64,000 nucleotides of DNA from Alkalibacterium kapii (GCF_007988865.1 NZ_BJUY01000001.1:1-64000), one strand, 5' to 3'; counted from the stretch's first letter, positions 36,454 to 46,538 are shown. The notes: generated from the letters alone by a model not told the origin. Numbers and translations are program-made.

Positions 36454-37528
36454 TGTTCTTCAGCTGCTCCATTTTTCGGGACGTTTCCCACATCAAAAGA
36501 GGTTCAATGATTTCATCCAGCTTACCTGACAAAATCTGATCCAGTTTCTGTATTGTCAAGTTGATACGGTGGTCAGTCACACGACTTTGAGGGAAATTGT
36601 ACGTACGAATCCGCTCAGAACGATCGCCTGTCCCTACTGCTGATTTTCTTTCTGCATCCACTTCAGCTTGTGCTTCCTGAGTGATTTTGTCATAGATTCG
36701 TGAGCGCAGTATTTTCATCGCTTTTTCTCTATTTTTAAGCTGTGACCGTTCATCCTGCATAGCCACAACGATCCCTGTCGGCTCATGAGTCAGTCTAACT
36801 GCCGAAGCCGTCTTATTGACGTGCTGTCCGCCTGCCCCACTGGCATGATAAATGTCTACTCTGATATCATTCTCATCGATATCTATCTCAACATCTTCAG
36901 CTTCAGGCATAACAACGACTGTAGCTGTTGACGTGTGAATACGCCCCTGAGATTCTGTTTGCGGGACACGCTGCACACGATGGGCCCCGTTTTCATATTT
37001 TAATTTTGAATACACATTCGTTCCTGTGATCATCAGTGTTATTTCTTTAAAACCACCGGAGTTTCCAAAACTGGTATCCATTACTTCCGTCTTCCACCCT
37101 TGGCCGTCAGCATATTTCTGATACATTTCAAACAAATCACTTGCGAATAGCTGGGCTTCATCACCGCCTGCTGCCCCCCGGATCTCCATGATAATGTTTC
37201 GTTCATCATTCTCATCTTTAGGAAGCAGCATGATTTTTAGTTCGTTTTCAAGTTTTTCTTTCTGTTCCTGAAGGTCATCACGTTCTTCCTTAGCAAGCTC
37301 TTCCATTTCACTGTCAAGAGAATCCTTCAGCATCTCTTCTGTATCTTCCAGTTCAGAAACAATCGTTCTGTATTTTCTAAAAGATGCCACAGTTTCTCTT
37401 AAATTCGCCTCTTCTTTACTTAGCTTCATAAAGCGTTCAGTGTCGCTTATGACTTGAGGATCACTGAGCAGTTCATTCAGTTCATCATAACGATCTTCCA
37501 CTTCTTCTAATCGGTCAAACATACTCAT
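36443..37528 (-). CDS. prfA: peptide chain release factor 1
   Basis: 361 residues from ATG 37526-37528 (GAGAGGG at 8 nt); the GTG at 37552 lies upstream of the Shine-Dalgarno and is rejected. The catalytic [16 protein letters not shown] loop and the acidic N-terminal helical domain are typical. It reads UAA/UAG and releases the peptide. The start overlaps the tdk stop by 14 nt and the end overlaps prmC, its modifying enzyme. Confidence 0.95.
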   Translation of the reverse strand: MSMFDRLEEVEDRYDELNELLSDPQVISDTERFMKLSKEEANLRETVASFRKYRTIVSELEDTEEMLKDSLDSEMEELAKEERDDLQEQKEKLENELKIMLLPKDENDERNIIMEIRGAAGGDEAQLFASDLFEMYQKYADGQGWKTEVMDTSFGNSGGFKEITLMITGTNVYSKLKYENGAHRVQRVPQTESQGRIHTSTATVVVMPEAEDVEIDIDENDIRVDIYHASGAGGQHVNKTASAVRLTHEPTGIVVAMQDERSQLKNREKAMKILRSRIYDKITQEAQAEVDAERKSAVGTGDRSERIRTYNFPQSRVTDHRINLTIQKLDQILSGKLDEIIEPLLMWETSRKMEQLKNNEY

Positions 37529-38123
37529 TCTTGTTCCCTCTCTCTTCTTCACAGTCTATTAAAGGATTATTATAGTGTTTTCTACATACTGGATAATAAG
37601 ATTCGTTCCCGCCGATAGCAATCTGCTCTCCTACATAAACAGGTCTTCCTTCATGAACCCGCAGATTCATAATTGCTTTTTTATGACAGAACCAGCAGAT
37701 CGTTTTCATTTCTTCTATTTTATCTGCTAAAAGCAGTAATTCCTGGGACCCCTCAAAAAGTTCATTCCTGAAATCGTTTTTCAGTCCGAATGCCATCACG
37801 GGTATTGAGAGTTCATCAACGATTTTGGCCAACTGGTTGACATGTGCTTTGTTTAAAAACTGTGCTTCATCGATCAGTACACAGGCAATATTTTCCGGCA
37901 GTGCTTCAACGACAGAAAAAATATCCATGTCATCTTTTACAGGAATCGCTTTGCGCTTCAATCCGATACGGCTGGAAATATACCCAACCTCATCGCGATT
38001 ATCCAGCGCACTGGTGAACAAGACCACTGGCTTCTCCTGTTCTTCGTAATTGTGTGCGACTTTCAAAATTTCAACCGATTTTCCACTGTTCATTGCTCCA
38101 TATCGAAAATAAAGCTGCGCCAT
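37515..38123 (-). CDS. tdk: thymidine kinase (type II, zinc-binding)
   Basis: 202 residues. Walker A GAMNSGKS, Walker B-like [10 protein letters not shown], and a zinc site from CWFCHK and the C-terminal CRKHY. It salvages thymidine to dTMP. First gene of the tdk-prfA-prmC-tsaC cluster. Confidence 0.95.
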   Translation of the reverse strand: MAQLYFRYGAMNSGKSVEILKVAHNYEEQEKPVVLFTSALDNRDEVGYISSRIGLKRKAIPVKDDMDIFSVVEALPENIACVLIDEAQFLNKAHVNQLAKIVDELSIPVMAFGLKNDFRNELFEGSQELLLLADKIEEMKTICWFCHKKAIMNLRVHEGRPVYVGEQIAIGGNESYYPVCRKHYNNPLIDCEEERGNKNEYV

Positions 38124-38142
38124 GTCTGATTACCTGCTTTCC

Positions 38143-38352
38143 TTAATGTATCGTCTTTTCAACTTCTTCACTGTCTACTTTTAAAGTATTCGATCCTAAT
38201 AAATTATAAGTGATGAGACCAAAAAGCACAAGTAAACCTAAGCATGAATTCCATATTAGGTGTGATTCTTTTTTATTTAAAAACAGCCGGTCAAAATGTT
38301 TTGAGCGTAAGATTATCCTTATTTGAACTGATAACTTTATAATTTTCGTCAT
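38143..38352 (-). CDS. small membrane protein of unknown function
   Basis: 69 residues, ATG 38350-38352. A basic N-terminal half (IKLSVQIRIILRSKHFDRLFL), one membrane helix (about 31-51) and a short acidic tail. The only purine-rich stretch upstream (GCGGAAGAA) is about 14 nt away, so the start or the gene itself is uncertain. It lies 19 nt before tdk on the same strand and shares its upstream region with divergent manA. I do not recognise a family. Confidence 0.45.
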   Translation of the reverse strand: MTKIIKLSVQIRIILRSKHFDRLFLNKKESHLIWNSCLGLLVLFGLITYNLLGSNTLKVDSEEVEKTIH

Positions 38353-38425
38353 ATAAATTAATGTTTCTTCCGCATATAGAGGAGTTATGTGCTAAACTAA
38401 AGAAAAAAGTGATAGGAGTTATAAC

Positions 38426-39376
38426 ATGAAGAAACCTCTATTTTTAAAAGGTGTTTTCAAAGAAAAAATTTGGGGTGGAAAAAAATTAAAGACACTCTTT
38501 GATTATTCTATTCCAAGTGATCATACAGGTGAGTTATGGGCTATAAGTGCACATAAAAACGGCGCCAGTACTGTTTTGAATGGTCCGTACAAAGGCAAGC
38601 AACTGGATGAGCTGTGGTTAAATCATAAAAACTTATTTGGAGATGCAAAGGAAGAAGTATTCCCTTTGCTTACCAAAATCATCGATGCCCAAACTGATTT
38701 ATCCGTTCAAGTTCACCCGGATGATGTTTATGGAAAAGAACATGAGAATGAATTAGGTAAAACAGAATGCTGGTACATTATCGATGCTGAGGAAGGTTCA
38801 GAAATCTTTTACGGACATCATGCTCAAACCAAGGAAGAACTGATGATGCTGATAGAAAAGGGGCAGTGGGATCAGTTGCTTAGAAAAAAACAGGTCAAAG
38901 CCGGTGATTTCTTCTACGTCCCAAGTGGAACGATCCATGCTATTGGTGGCGGTATTGTGATCCTGGAAACGCAGCAGTCAAGTGATACCACTTATCGTGT
39001 TTACGATTATGATCGTATTCAAGATAATGGCGAGACAAGAGAACTGCACATAGAGGATTCCGTAGCAGTAACGACTGTACCTCATTCAGATCCAGAACTC
39101 AACATAACGGTAGAAAATAAGCCTGATTATAGCGAAGCGACCCTCGTATCCAATTCTTTTTTCACTGTTAAAGAATGGAAAACAGATGGAAAAGCTGCTT
39201 TTGAAAGAGAAGGGCTTTACACACTAGTCAGTGTTTTAAACGGTGAGGGAACGTTGTGGGTAGAAAATGAGTCTTATTCTCTCTCAAAAGGCAATCATTT
39301 TATTCTTCCGCATTCAGTAGAGAACTGGATCATTGACGGCACGGTCCATATGATTGCTTCTCATCCCGGAAAGTAA
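38426..39376 (+). CDS. manA: mannose-6-phosphate isomerase, class I
   Basis: 316 residues, the short bacterial form. Cupin metal ligands are visible: Gln and His in SVQVHPDDVYG, Glu in LGKTECWYI, and His in GTIHAIGGG. It interconverts mannose 6-phosphate and fructose 6-phosphate. Shine-Dalgarno AGGAG is 8 nt from the ATG. A TGCTAAACT extended -10 (about 38390-38398) is a possible promoter. Single gene, divergent from the tdk cluster. Confidence 0.95.
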   Translation: MKKPLFLKGVFKEKIWGGKKLKTLFDYSIPSDHTGELWAISAHKNGASTVLNGPYKGKQLDELWLNHKNLFGDAKEEVFPLLTKIIDAQTDLSVQVHPDDVYGKEHENELGKTECWYIIDAEEGSEIFYGHHAQTKEELMMLIEKGQWDQLLRKKQVKAGDFFYVPSGTIHAIGGGIVILETQQSSDTTYRVYDYDRIQDNGETRELHIEDSVAVTTVPHSDPELNITVENKPDYSEATLVSNSFFTVKEWKTDGKAAFEREGLYTLVSVLNGEGTLWVENESYSLSKGNHFILPHSVENWIIDGTVHMIASHPGK

Positions 39377-39536
39377 ATCATTCTGATTATTTCTATAGAG
39401 TAACTGATGGTTTTTCATTTTGACAAAAAGTTTTATGTGACTACTTTCCTTGACTTTGATCCTTTCATTAACTACAGCCTTTAGCTTCTTTGGTAAAGAA
39501 AAGCAACCACTATGATTTTGTATTTTGATTTAAATA

Positions 39537-39570
39537 AAAAAGAGATTGGGAAAGTAGCCAATCTCTTTTT
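39537..39570. terminator. bidirectional terminator between manA and the ABC pair
   Basis: AAAAAGAGATTGG (39537-39549) pairs perfectly with CCAATCTCTTTTT (39558-39570). Both strands end in U-runs, so it can stop manA from one side and the convergent ABC transporter genes from the other. Confidence 0.85.
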
Positions 39571-39657
39571 TGCTTATATTTTATTATTTAAAATAGCACC
39601 TTTAAAGCACCCTCTATTCGTTTTTCGAAAAGGGACAGCGTGTTATTTTCATCTTTT

Positions 39658-41519
39658 TTATACACCTTGTAATTGTTCATCAGTCGATTGGAATTGTGCG
39701 TTATATAAATCAGCATAAAACCCTTCTTGTTCCATAAGTTCTTCATGATTCCCAGTCTCAATAACATCGCCGTGATTCATCACTATAATTTTATCCGCAT
39801 CTCTTATAGTTGATAGCCGGTGAGCAACGACAAAACTTGTTCTGTTTTCCAGAAGTTTGCCCATTGCACGCTGGATCAGTATCTCTGTTCGGGTATCAAC
39901 AGAGGAGGTTGCCTCATCCAGTATTAAAACTTCTGGATCGGCAAGGAAAGCTCGCGCTATTGTGATCAATTGTCTTTGACCTTGAGAAATGTTGGTTCCT
40001 TCCTCATTCAGCACTGTATCATAACCATCTGGTAGACGTCTGACGAAATCATCTACGTGCGCGGCTTCTGCAGCTTCCAGTATATCTTCTTCGCTAGGAT
40101 TTTCTTCATGGCTGCCGTATTTTAAGTTTTCCCAAATCGTACCATTGAACAGCCAGGTATCCTGCAGTACCATCGAAAATTTACTGCGCAGCTTATCCCG
40201 TTCTATATCTCTGGTATCTATTCCTTCATATCGAATACTACCGCCTTTGACATCATAGAACCGTTCGAGTAGATTGATCAGTGTAGATTTACCCGCTCCT
40301 GTTGGACCGACAACGGCAATCATTTCGCCTTCTTTTACTGTCAGGTTGAAATCGGTCATTAGCAGTTCATCCTCGCCATAACCAAACTCAACATTTTCAA
40401 ATTCGATTTTATAATCCGTGTTTTCTTTAGGTGCCAGTCCAGATTCCGTTTCTTTCATTGGCTCTTCATCCAGCACTTCGAAAACACGCTCACAGGAAGC
40501 AATCGTCACTTGAATCGTATTAGCCAAGTTGGCGAGTTGTCTTACTGGTTGTGAAAACTGGTTGACATATTGGATAAAAGCTTGAACATTACCCAGGGAT
40601 ACTGTACCATTCGCGACACCGATTCCTCCAACGATCGCTACCCCAAAATAACCCAGGTCTCGGGCAAAACTGACTAAAGGCATCATAATACCTGTTAAGA
40701 ACTGTGCTTTCCATGAGGATTCATTCAATTTGGCACTCTGTTCGACAAATTTCTCTATCTCAGCTTCTTCTCTATTATAGGTTTTAACGATCGTGTGGCC
40801 AGAATAGGTTTCTTCAACTTGATCATTTAGCGTACCCAGTCTTTTCTGCTGACGAGCAAACTGCTTCTGAGACTTTGGCGCGACATATCCTATCAATAAA
40901 AAACTGATAGGTACTGTAACGATCGTAACTAAGGTAAGCTGAATATGATACTGAACATAACGATCAAAACAGTCACAAACTGTACCACACTCATAATGAA
41001 CTGAGTCAGTGTCTGCTGCAGCGTGTTGGCTATCTGATCCATGTCGTTTACAGCTCGTGACATGATATCTCCATTAGAATGTGTATCATAATATCTTATT
41101 GATAAAGTAGACATTTTCTCTTTCAGGTCTTTACGCATGTCATATACAGTTTTCTGGGCAATGTGCGCAGTGATATATTGCTGGAAATATCTGAATACTG
41201 CTTGGGTAACATAAACGATCGCTACTGTGATCAGTATGTTTTTTATATATTCGAAGTCGATAGGGAAGGTATCGACCACTTCCCCAGCTTCTCTCATCAT
41301 TTGACCTTCCTGGAGACCGCGATAAATTTCGGTAGTTGCTTTCCCCAAGATATAAGGAGCTAGAGTAGCCAGTATGGTGGCGCCTATAACTAAAATAAAT
41401 GTAGCGACCAGCCCCCAGAAACGAGTTGACATATAACGGACCAGCCGCAAAGTTGTTCCCCAGAAATCATCGGCTCTTTTTGCTTTTAAATGAGCGGCGT
41501 TTTTTGTGTCTTTCGCCAT
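39658..41519 (-). pseudogene. ABC half-transporter (permease-ATPase) broken by a 1-nt frameshift
   Basis: Two ORFs together make one exporter of about 620 residues. 40929-41519 encodes the N-terminal part of the membrane domain and stops at TAG; the second part, in the next frame, covers the rest of the membrane domain and the full ATPase (GPTGAGKSTL, NISQGQRQLITIARA, VLILDEATSSVD, AHRLSTI) down to 39658. The frames meet at 40942-40946, where five bases lie between an Ile codon and the Gln-Leu-Thr-Leu segment that six would join in homologues, so one base seems missing. There is no obvious slippery sequence. The ATG overlaps the stop of the partner gene (TAATG). It is either a real inactivation or a sequencing error. 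Confidence 0.85.
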
Positions 41520-43240
41520 TAAATGTCCTCTCCTTTCAGCTGAGATTCCATTATCTCCTGGTATACTTTATTTGTTTCTTTAAGTTCTTCATGTGTTCCT
41601 TTTCCTACCATTCTCCCTTTATCGAGAACAATGATTTCATTTGCATCGACTACGGTACTGATACGCTGAGCAATGATAACAACAGCTGTATCTTTTGTTT
41701 CTGGAGCTAATGCTGCACGCAATTTTGCATCTGTTTTAAAATCAAGCGCAGAGAATGAATCATCAAAGACTAGGATATCCCCTTCTGTTACCAGGGCTCT
41801 GGCAATACTTAACCTCTGTCTCTGACCTCCGGAGAAATTACCTCCACCTTGTTCAACATGGCCGTCCAGTTTTTCCGGTAAACTTTCAACAAAATCTTTT
41901 CCTTGTGCAATATCTAAAGCATGCCATATTTCTTCATCAGTAGCATCTGGTTTTCCATATCTTAAATTATCTCTGATCGTTCCTGAAAACAGTATCGCTT
42001 TTTGCGGAGCAAACCCTACTAGCTGTCGAAGTTCGCCCTGTTTGACATCTCTAATGTCTATGCCGTTGACTTTTATTGAACCACTTTCGATATCATACAG
42101 ACGTGGGATCAAATTAGCGAGAGTGGTTTTACCGGAACCTGTACCACCGATAATGGCTAAACGTTCCCCTTTTTTCAATGTAAAGTCAATGTTACACAAG
42201 GCAGGTTTTTCCGCTCCAGGATATCGATAAGTTACATCTTCAAAGGACAAAGTCCCTTTACTTGTGTTTGTCAATGGCTGCGGATTTTTGGGGTCTTTGA
42301 TAATATTCGGTGTATCGATGACTTCCAGGACTCTGGATGCAGCAACTTGACCGCGCGGCAGGAAGAAAAGTGCTTGTGAAAACATCATGACTCCGATAAG
42401 AATCTGCATAGCATAAGTCATAAAGGCTACCAGGTTCCCTACTTGCATATCACCGACACTGATCAATTGTGAACCAAACCAGATGATCATGATGTTGGTA
42501 ATACTAATAGCGAAGGTCATAGCCGGCATCATGAACGCTAAACGTGTAAAAGCTTTTATAGAGGTAGATGCAAAATCCCAATTTGCCTCGTCAAAACGTT
42601 CTTTTTCATATTCATCTTTATTGAATGCCCGAATGACACGTATACCCGTCAATCCTTCTCTAAAGACTCTATTCAGTTTATCGGTTTTCAACTGTAAAGA
42701 TTTAAAAATCGGACTCGTTGCTCTTAAAATTAAATACAGTAATAACCCTAAAGCCGGAATAGATATCAGAAACACAAAAGCTAACTGCGGTTCTCTTGTA
42801 AAAGCCATGATTCCTGCTCCGATCATAAGAAGCGGAGAAAGAGCCATGACACGCAGTACCATCATCATTACAAATTGAATCTGCATCACATCATTCGTTG
42901 TTCTTGTGATCAGAGTCGATGTTCCGAATTTATCGATTTCTTCGTTGGTGAAATAGGCAACGATGGTATAAATTTTTCTTCTTATTTTATCCCCCAGACC
43001 TTGGGATTCTTTTGCAGCGAAATATACATTACCCAAAGCGGAAGTAATTGTAACTAGTGTAAAGCCAAGCATGATAAAACCAGTCTGTATAATATAATCG
43101 ATATCTCCGTCCGCTACACCATTATCAATGATATTAGCAGTGATGGTCGGCATAGCAAGCATCCCGACGATCTGCACCGATAAGAAAACCAGACTCAATA
43201 ATATGCGCCATGGATTCATCCATTTTCCTAATCTAATCAT
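41519..43240 (-). CDS. ABC half-transporter (permease-ATPase fusion), multidrug-exporter type
   Basis: 573 residues from ATG 43238-43240, which overlaps the tetR stop (ATGA) and has GAGGAAG upstream; the ORF start at 43288 is inside tetR and rejected. Six membrane helices (about 1-310), then the ATPase: Walker A GGTGSGKTTL, signature FSGGQRQRLSIARAL, Walker B ILVFDDSFSALD. The residue after the Walker B Asp is Asp, not Glu, marking a degenerate catalytic site, as in the LmrC/YheI half of heterodimeric exporters. Its partner is the next, frameshifted gene. Control by the adjacent TetR regulator is likely. Confidence 0.93.
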   Translation of the reverse strand: MIRLGKWMNPWRILLSLVFLSVQIVGMLAMPTITANIIDNGVADGDIDYIIQTGFIMLGFTLVTITSALGNVYFAAKESQGLGDKIRRKIYTIVAYFTNEEIDKFGTSTLITRTTNDVMQIQFVMMMVLRVMALSPLLMIGAGIMAFTREPQLAFVFLISIPALGLLLYLILRATSPIFKSLQLKTDKLNRVFREGLTGIRVIRAFNKDEYEKERFDEANWDFASTSIKAFTRLAFMMPAMTFAISITNIMIIWFGSQLISVGDMQVGNLVAFMTYAMQILIGVMMFSQALFFLPRGQVAASRVLEVIDTPNIIKDPKNPQPLTNTSKGTLSFEDVTYRYPGAEKPALCNIDFTLKKGERLAIIGGTGSGKTTLANLIPRLYDIESGSIKVNGIDIRDVKQGELRQLVGFAPQKAILFSGTIRDNLRYGKPDATDEEIWHALDIAQGKDFVESLPEKLDGHVEQGGGNFSGGQRQRLSIARALVTEGDILVFDDSFSALDFKTDAKLRAALAPETKDTAVVIIAQRISTVVDANEIIVLDKGRMVGKGTHEELKETNKVYQEIMESQLKGEDI

Positions 43241-43875
43241 ATCTCTTCCTCTTTCTTGTTTGAAATGGCAATACCATAAATAATCCATTCCAATCGTTTA
43301 ATAAATAAATCTTGAGTGTCTTTTACTGACAACTCTTTCCAGAACCCTTCCATTATCGTATCATTCAACATACTTAAAATATACTTCAGGATTTCCAGTA
43401 GGTCGTTTTCAGTGTTGACCTTAATGTTGTCTCTATTGACGACATCAACGATACGCTTTGCTTTAGGAAGCTGAGAATCTGTGCCTTTGAAATCGACACG
43501 TACTTCCCGGTTGATTTGATAGCTCATATGGAGATACATGTTTTCAAAAAAACCGAATTTTTCCGATTCCATAATATACTTGATATATTTTTCACTGAAC
43601 AGTTTATATCCTTCGTGAAAATCACCATTTTTTTCCTGGAAACTCTTAAGCATTAAATTATGAGAATTATACCTAAACTTGCCGATAAGAAAAAAATACA
43701 AATCTTTTTTGTCTTCAAAATATTGATAGAAACTTCCTCTGGAAATTTTTGCATTTTTGACAATATTTGAAATACACGCGTCATTCAAAGATTTTGAAGA
43801 AAATTCTTTCATTGCTCCAGCAATCAGCCGTTCTCTTTTATCTTCAGGTAAATTAAAAAATGTTTGAGTAGGCAC
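43237..43875 (-). CDS. TetR/AcrR-family transcriptional regulator
   Basis: 212 residues, GTG start (43873-43875) with AAGGAGG at 7 nt. N-terminal helix-turn-helix: ISNIVKNAKISRGSFYQYFEDKKDLYFF. The C-terminal ligand domain has no family I can name. It is the first gene of the operon with two ABC half-transporters and very likely represses it through the palindrome at 43904-43924, releasing it when a transported compound binds. Confidence 0.94.
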   Translation of the reverse strand: MPTQTFFNLPEDKRERLIAGAMKEFSSKSLNDACISNIVKNAKISRGSFYQYFEDKKDLYFFLIGKFRYNSHNLMLKSFQEKNGDFHEGYKLFSEKYIKYIMESEKFGFFENMYLHMSYQINREVRVDFKGTDSQLPKAKRIVDVVNRDNIKVNTENDLLEILKYILSMLNDTIMEGFWKELSVKDTQDLFIKRLEWIIYGIAISNKKEEEI

Positions 43876-43903
43876 TCGAATACCTCCTTAGACGTGAAAA
43901 TTA

Positions 43904-43958
43904 AATATGACAACTTGTCATATTATGCTATTATATGTGACAAGACGTCATCATGCAA
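43904..43958 (-). promoter_or_regulatory. promoter and palindromic operator of the tetR-ABC operon
   Basis: Minus-strand TTGCAT (43953-43958), 17 nt, TATAAT (43930-43935). Just downstream of the -10, AATATGACAA-c-TTGTCATATT (43904-43924) is a perfect 10-bp palindrome, the form of a TetR operator. A degenerate copy (ATGACGTC...TTGTCA, about 43936-43953) lies in the spacer, so two dimers may bind. Confidence 0.75.
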
Positions 43959-43970
43959 GTGAAAGATATC

Positions 43971-44006
43971 AAAAAATTATCTCAGTTGCCATTATGGGCA
44001 ACTGAG
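43971..44006 (-). terminator. terminator of the AI-2E-type permease gene
   Basis: CTCAGTTGCC (43981-43990) pairs with GGCAACTGAG (43997-44006), and the minus strand continues ATAATTTTTTG. It starts 10 nt past the stop. Confidence 0.85.
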
Positions 44007-44015
44007 ATTCATTAT

Positions 44016-45209
44016 TTATTTCGTTTCTTCTATTATACCCTCAGGTCTTTCCATTGTATCCTCTTCCTCATATAAATCAGAATAATTCTTGTACCACTGA
44101 AAAATCATCGACACTATTATTTTGATGATCGCATAGCCAGGAATACCAAAAACTACTCCCATCACACCGAATAAGCGTCCGGCAATAAGTAAAAGAAAGA
44201 TAATATTCACTGGATGGATCTTCAGCGAATTACCTAGAACTTGAGGGGAGATCACTCGACCTTCAAGCAGTTGTTCAACCCCGAAAACGATGAGCACTTT
44301 GAAAAGCATAAAAGGTGAATCTACAACTGCGATTATTAGGGCGGGTATTGTTGCAATAAAAGAACCCAGGTAAGGAATCAAATTCAAAAATCCTGCAAAT
44401 ATACCTAAAGTCAACGCAAAATCCAAACCGATGAGTGAAAAACCGATATAAAACATTATCCCCACGAATATTGCAACTATCAGTTGTCCTCTGACGTAAA
44501 AGCTTATTTGCCTATTGATATCAGAGAAAAGCTTATTTACTGTTGGCCTGATCTTTGTAGGTATAAACCGGGACAGTGCGTGAGGGATTTCTTTCCCGTC
44601 TTTCAGCAGGTAAAAAAGTACAAAGGGTGTTGTAAATAAAGTGATGATCACACGAGTGACCGTGCCAATGAAGCTGCCTATGCCGCCGACTGTTGCGTTT
44701 AAAACAGAACTAGTCTGTTCCGTAATGGTTTCAATAAAGGATGAACTTTCGGTTTGAGTCATGAAATTAGAAAAAATACCAATGTTGAACAAGTTCTCGA
44801 CTTGTCCAATGAAATTATCCCAGTATGACGGCCAGATATCTATAAGTGACAGGACTTGCCTCTGGATGATCGGCACAATGTAATTCATACCTCCTATGAT
44901 CACCAAAATCACGACACTAAATACAAAGGCTATCCCAGTATTTCTGGAAAATCGTTTGCTTTCCAGCCAATCGACCAGCGGCGTCAGAAGATAATAAAAA
45001 ATGACCGCAAAAATAATTGGAGGCCCCACGATACTGAAAGCTATTTTTAATGGTTCAAATATATAGGAAATTTTAGCGATCATAAAAATATTCAACGCTA
45101 AAAGAAAAAGAACAAGCAGGGCCGCTACAAACTTATTATCTATGATTTGTTTAAAAAACCACGTATTGTACCATTTACTGGCCTGGCTTTTTTTATCTTC
45201 GCTATTCAC
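44016..45209 (-). CDS. AI-2E/PerM-family transporter
   Basis: 397 residues from the GTG at 45207-45209, which has AGCAGG at 8 nt; the GTG three codons upstream (45218) overlaps that site. About eight membrane helices with the family motifs VLFYLLKDGKEIP, PYLGSFIATIPALIIA and the LEGRVISPQVLGNSLKIHPV segment. Members export small molecules or act as sodium/proton antiporters; the AI-2 role is shown for few. An extended -10 TGTTAAAAT (hexamer 45241-45246) lies just upstream. Single gene. Confidence 0.9.
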   Translation of the reverse strand: MNSEDKKSQASKWYNTWFFKQIIDNKFVAALLVLFLLALNIFMIAKISYIFEPLKIAFSIVGPPIIFAVIFYYLLTPLVDWLESKRFSRNTGIAFVFSVVILVIIGGMNYIVPIIQRQVLSLIDIWPSYWDNFIGQVENLFNIGIFSNFMTQTESSSFIETITEQTSSVLNATVGGIGSFIGTVTRVIITLFTTPFVLFYLLKDGKEIPHALSRFIPTKIRPTVNKLFSDINRQISFYVRGQLIVAIFVGIMFYIGFSLIGLDFALTLGIFAGFLNLIPYLGSFIATIPALIIAVVDSPFMLFKVLIVFGVEQLLEGRVISPQVLGNSLKIHPVNIIFLLLIAGRLFGVMGVVFGIPGYAIIKIIVSMIFQWYKNYSDLYEEEDTMERPEGIIEETK

Positions 45210-45306
45210 TTCTTTCACCTGCTTTCTACTCGTTGCCTCTATTTTAACATACTCTTACACTGAAAAGGCAAATAGATATACTCTTGTGCTCATTTTATTC
45301 ATGTTT

Positions 45307-45336
45307 TTGTACCCTTATCATTTAATCTGTTATACT
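45307..45336 (+). promoter_or_regulatory. promoter of the lactonase gene
   Basis: TTGTAC (45307-45312), 18 nt, TATACT (45331-45336) with an extended TG two bases before the hexamer. Confidence 0.6.
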
Positions 45337-45374
45337 GGATAAGAAATTCAAATTAAATTGAGGAGGAATAGCAT

Positions 45375-46424
45375 ATGTCCCAAAAAATTTTACTGGGAAC
45401 GTATACTAAAAGAAAAAGTAATGGTATTTACAGTATAGAATTAGACAAAGAAACAAAACAATTAAAACAGTTGAAAGAAGAAATCAATGTTTCTACTCCA
45501 ACCTATCTGGCTGGCAATAATGATTACAGTCTCCTTTTCTCTATTGCTAAATCTCCCGAAGGAAATGGCGGTATTGCATCTTATCATTATGACAAAGAAA
45601 AAGATGCTTATACAAAAATCGATGGTGCTTTTTTAGAGGACAGTGCCCCTCCTTGTTATATTGCTTATGACGAATCGAGACAACTTGTCTATACAGCTAA
45701 CTATCATAGGGGAGACGTTTCAGTTTATCGGACTTCACCGGAGGGTCACCTAACTTTAGTCGATACGGATACCCATTCAGGGAAATCTGTGCATGAGAAT
45801 CAGCAGTCTCCTCATGCTCATTATTTCGATATGACACCGGACGGAAAATTCCTTGTTTCCTGCGATTTAGGTTCGGATGAAATTATTATCTATACACTCA
45901 ATGAACAGGATGAATTGTCAGTTTACGATGCCATATCTGTCACCCCAGGGACTGGTCCGCGACATATCGTTTTTCATCCCAACAACCGCTTCGCCTATGT
46001 GTTAGGGGAGTTAAGCAGTGATGTGATCGTTTTTAATTACAATAATGAAAATGGCACACTTTCTTCGGTCCAAACGATTTCATCTATCCCTCAAGATCAT
46101 GAAGGGTTTAACGGAGCTGCGGCTATTCGGATCTCTTCAGATGGCCGATTTTTATATGCCTCTAATCGCGGACATGATTCCATTGTCATTTATAAAATAG
46201 CGGAAGATGGCACATTGTCTCTTGTTGATTATGTTCCGACAGAAGGAGTCACACCTAGAGATTTCAACCTTGACCCATCTGAACGCTTTATAGTCGTCGG
46301 TCATCAGGATTCGGATAATTTAACTTTGTTTGAAAGAAGTGAAGCAGACGGTATGCTCACTTTACTGCAAAAAGATGTATTCGCTCCTGAGGTAGTATGT
46401 GTCAAATTCCCATCAAGTGAATAA
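45375..46424 (+). CDS. pgl: lactonase family protein, 6-phosphogluconolactonase type
   Basis: 349 residues, seven-bladed beta-propeller of PF10282 (E. coli Pgl/YbhE type). Repeated blade motifs such as LVYTANYHRGDVSVY, GTGPRHIVFHPNNRFAYV, GRFLYASNRGHDSIVIY and TPRDFNLDPSERF are seen. The likely role is hydrolysis of 6-phosphogluconolactone in the pentose phosphate pathway. Shine-Dalgarno GAGGAGG about 8 nt from the ATG. Single gene. Confidence 0.9.
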   Translation: MSQKILLGTYTKRKSNGIYSIELDKETKQLKQLKEEINVSTPTYLAGNNDYSLLFSIAKSPEGNGGIASYHYDKEKDAYTKIDGAFLEDSAPPCYIAYDESRQLVYTANYHRGDVSVYRTSPEGHLTLVDTDTHSGKSVHENQQSPHAHYFDMTPDGKFLVSCDLGSDEIIIYTLNEQDELSVYDAISVTPGTGPRHIVFHPNNRFAYVLGELSSDVIVFNYNNENGTLSSVQTISSIPQDHEGFNGAAAIRISSDGRFLYASNRGHDSIVIYKIAEDGTLSLVDYVPTEGVTPRDFNLDPSERFIVVGHQDSDNLTLFERSEADGMLTLLQKDVFAPEVVCVKFPSSE

Positions 46425-46486
46425 CTGTAAACAGTGACTGATCGTATACTGGTCGTTTATCTGCCTTACTGATCTATAAAATTTCA

Positions 46487-46521
46487 AAAAGCGGCTGGGT
46501 CATAGTGCCCAGCCGCTTTTT
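46487..46521. terminator. GGCTGG-family bidirectional terminator
   Basis: AAAAGCGGCTGGG (46487-46499) pairs perfectly with CCCAGCCGCTTTT (46508-46520). It serves the lactonase gene from one side and the convergent EIIA gene from the other. Confidence 0.85.
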
Positions 46522-46538
46522 GGTGTTTCGAATCGAAT

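Noticed and set aside
40942-40946. Programmed ribosomal frameshift in the ABC gene
   Set aside because: No slippery heptamer, no stimulatory hairpin, and such transporters are not known to use frameshifting.
42483-42878. 131-codon plus-strand ORF inside the ABC half-transporter gene
   Set aside because: Antisense to the membrane domain; hydrophobic residues mirror the real gene.
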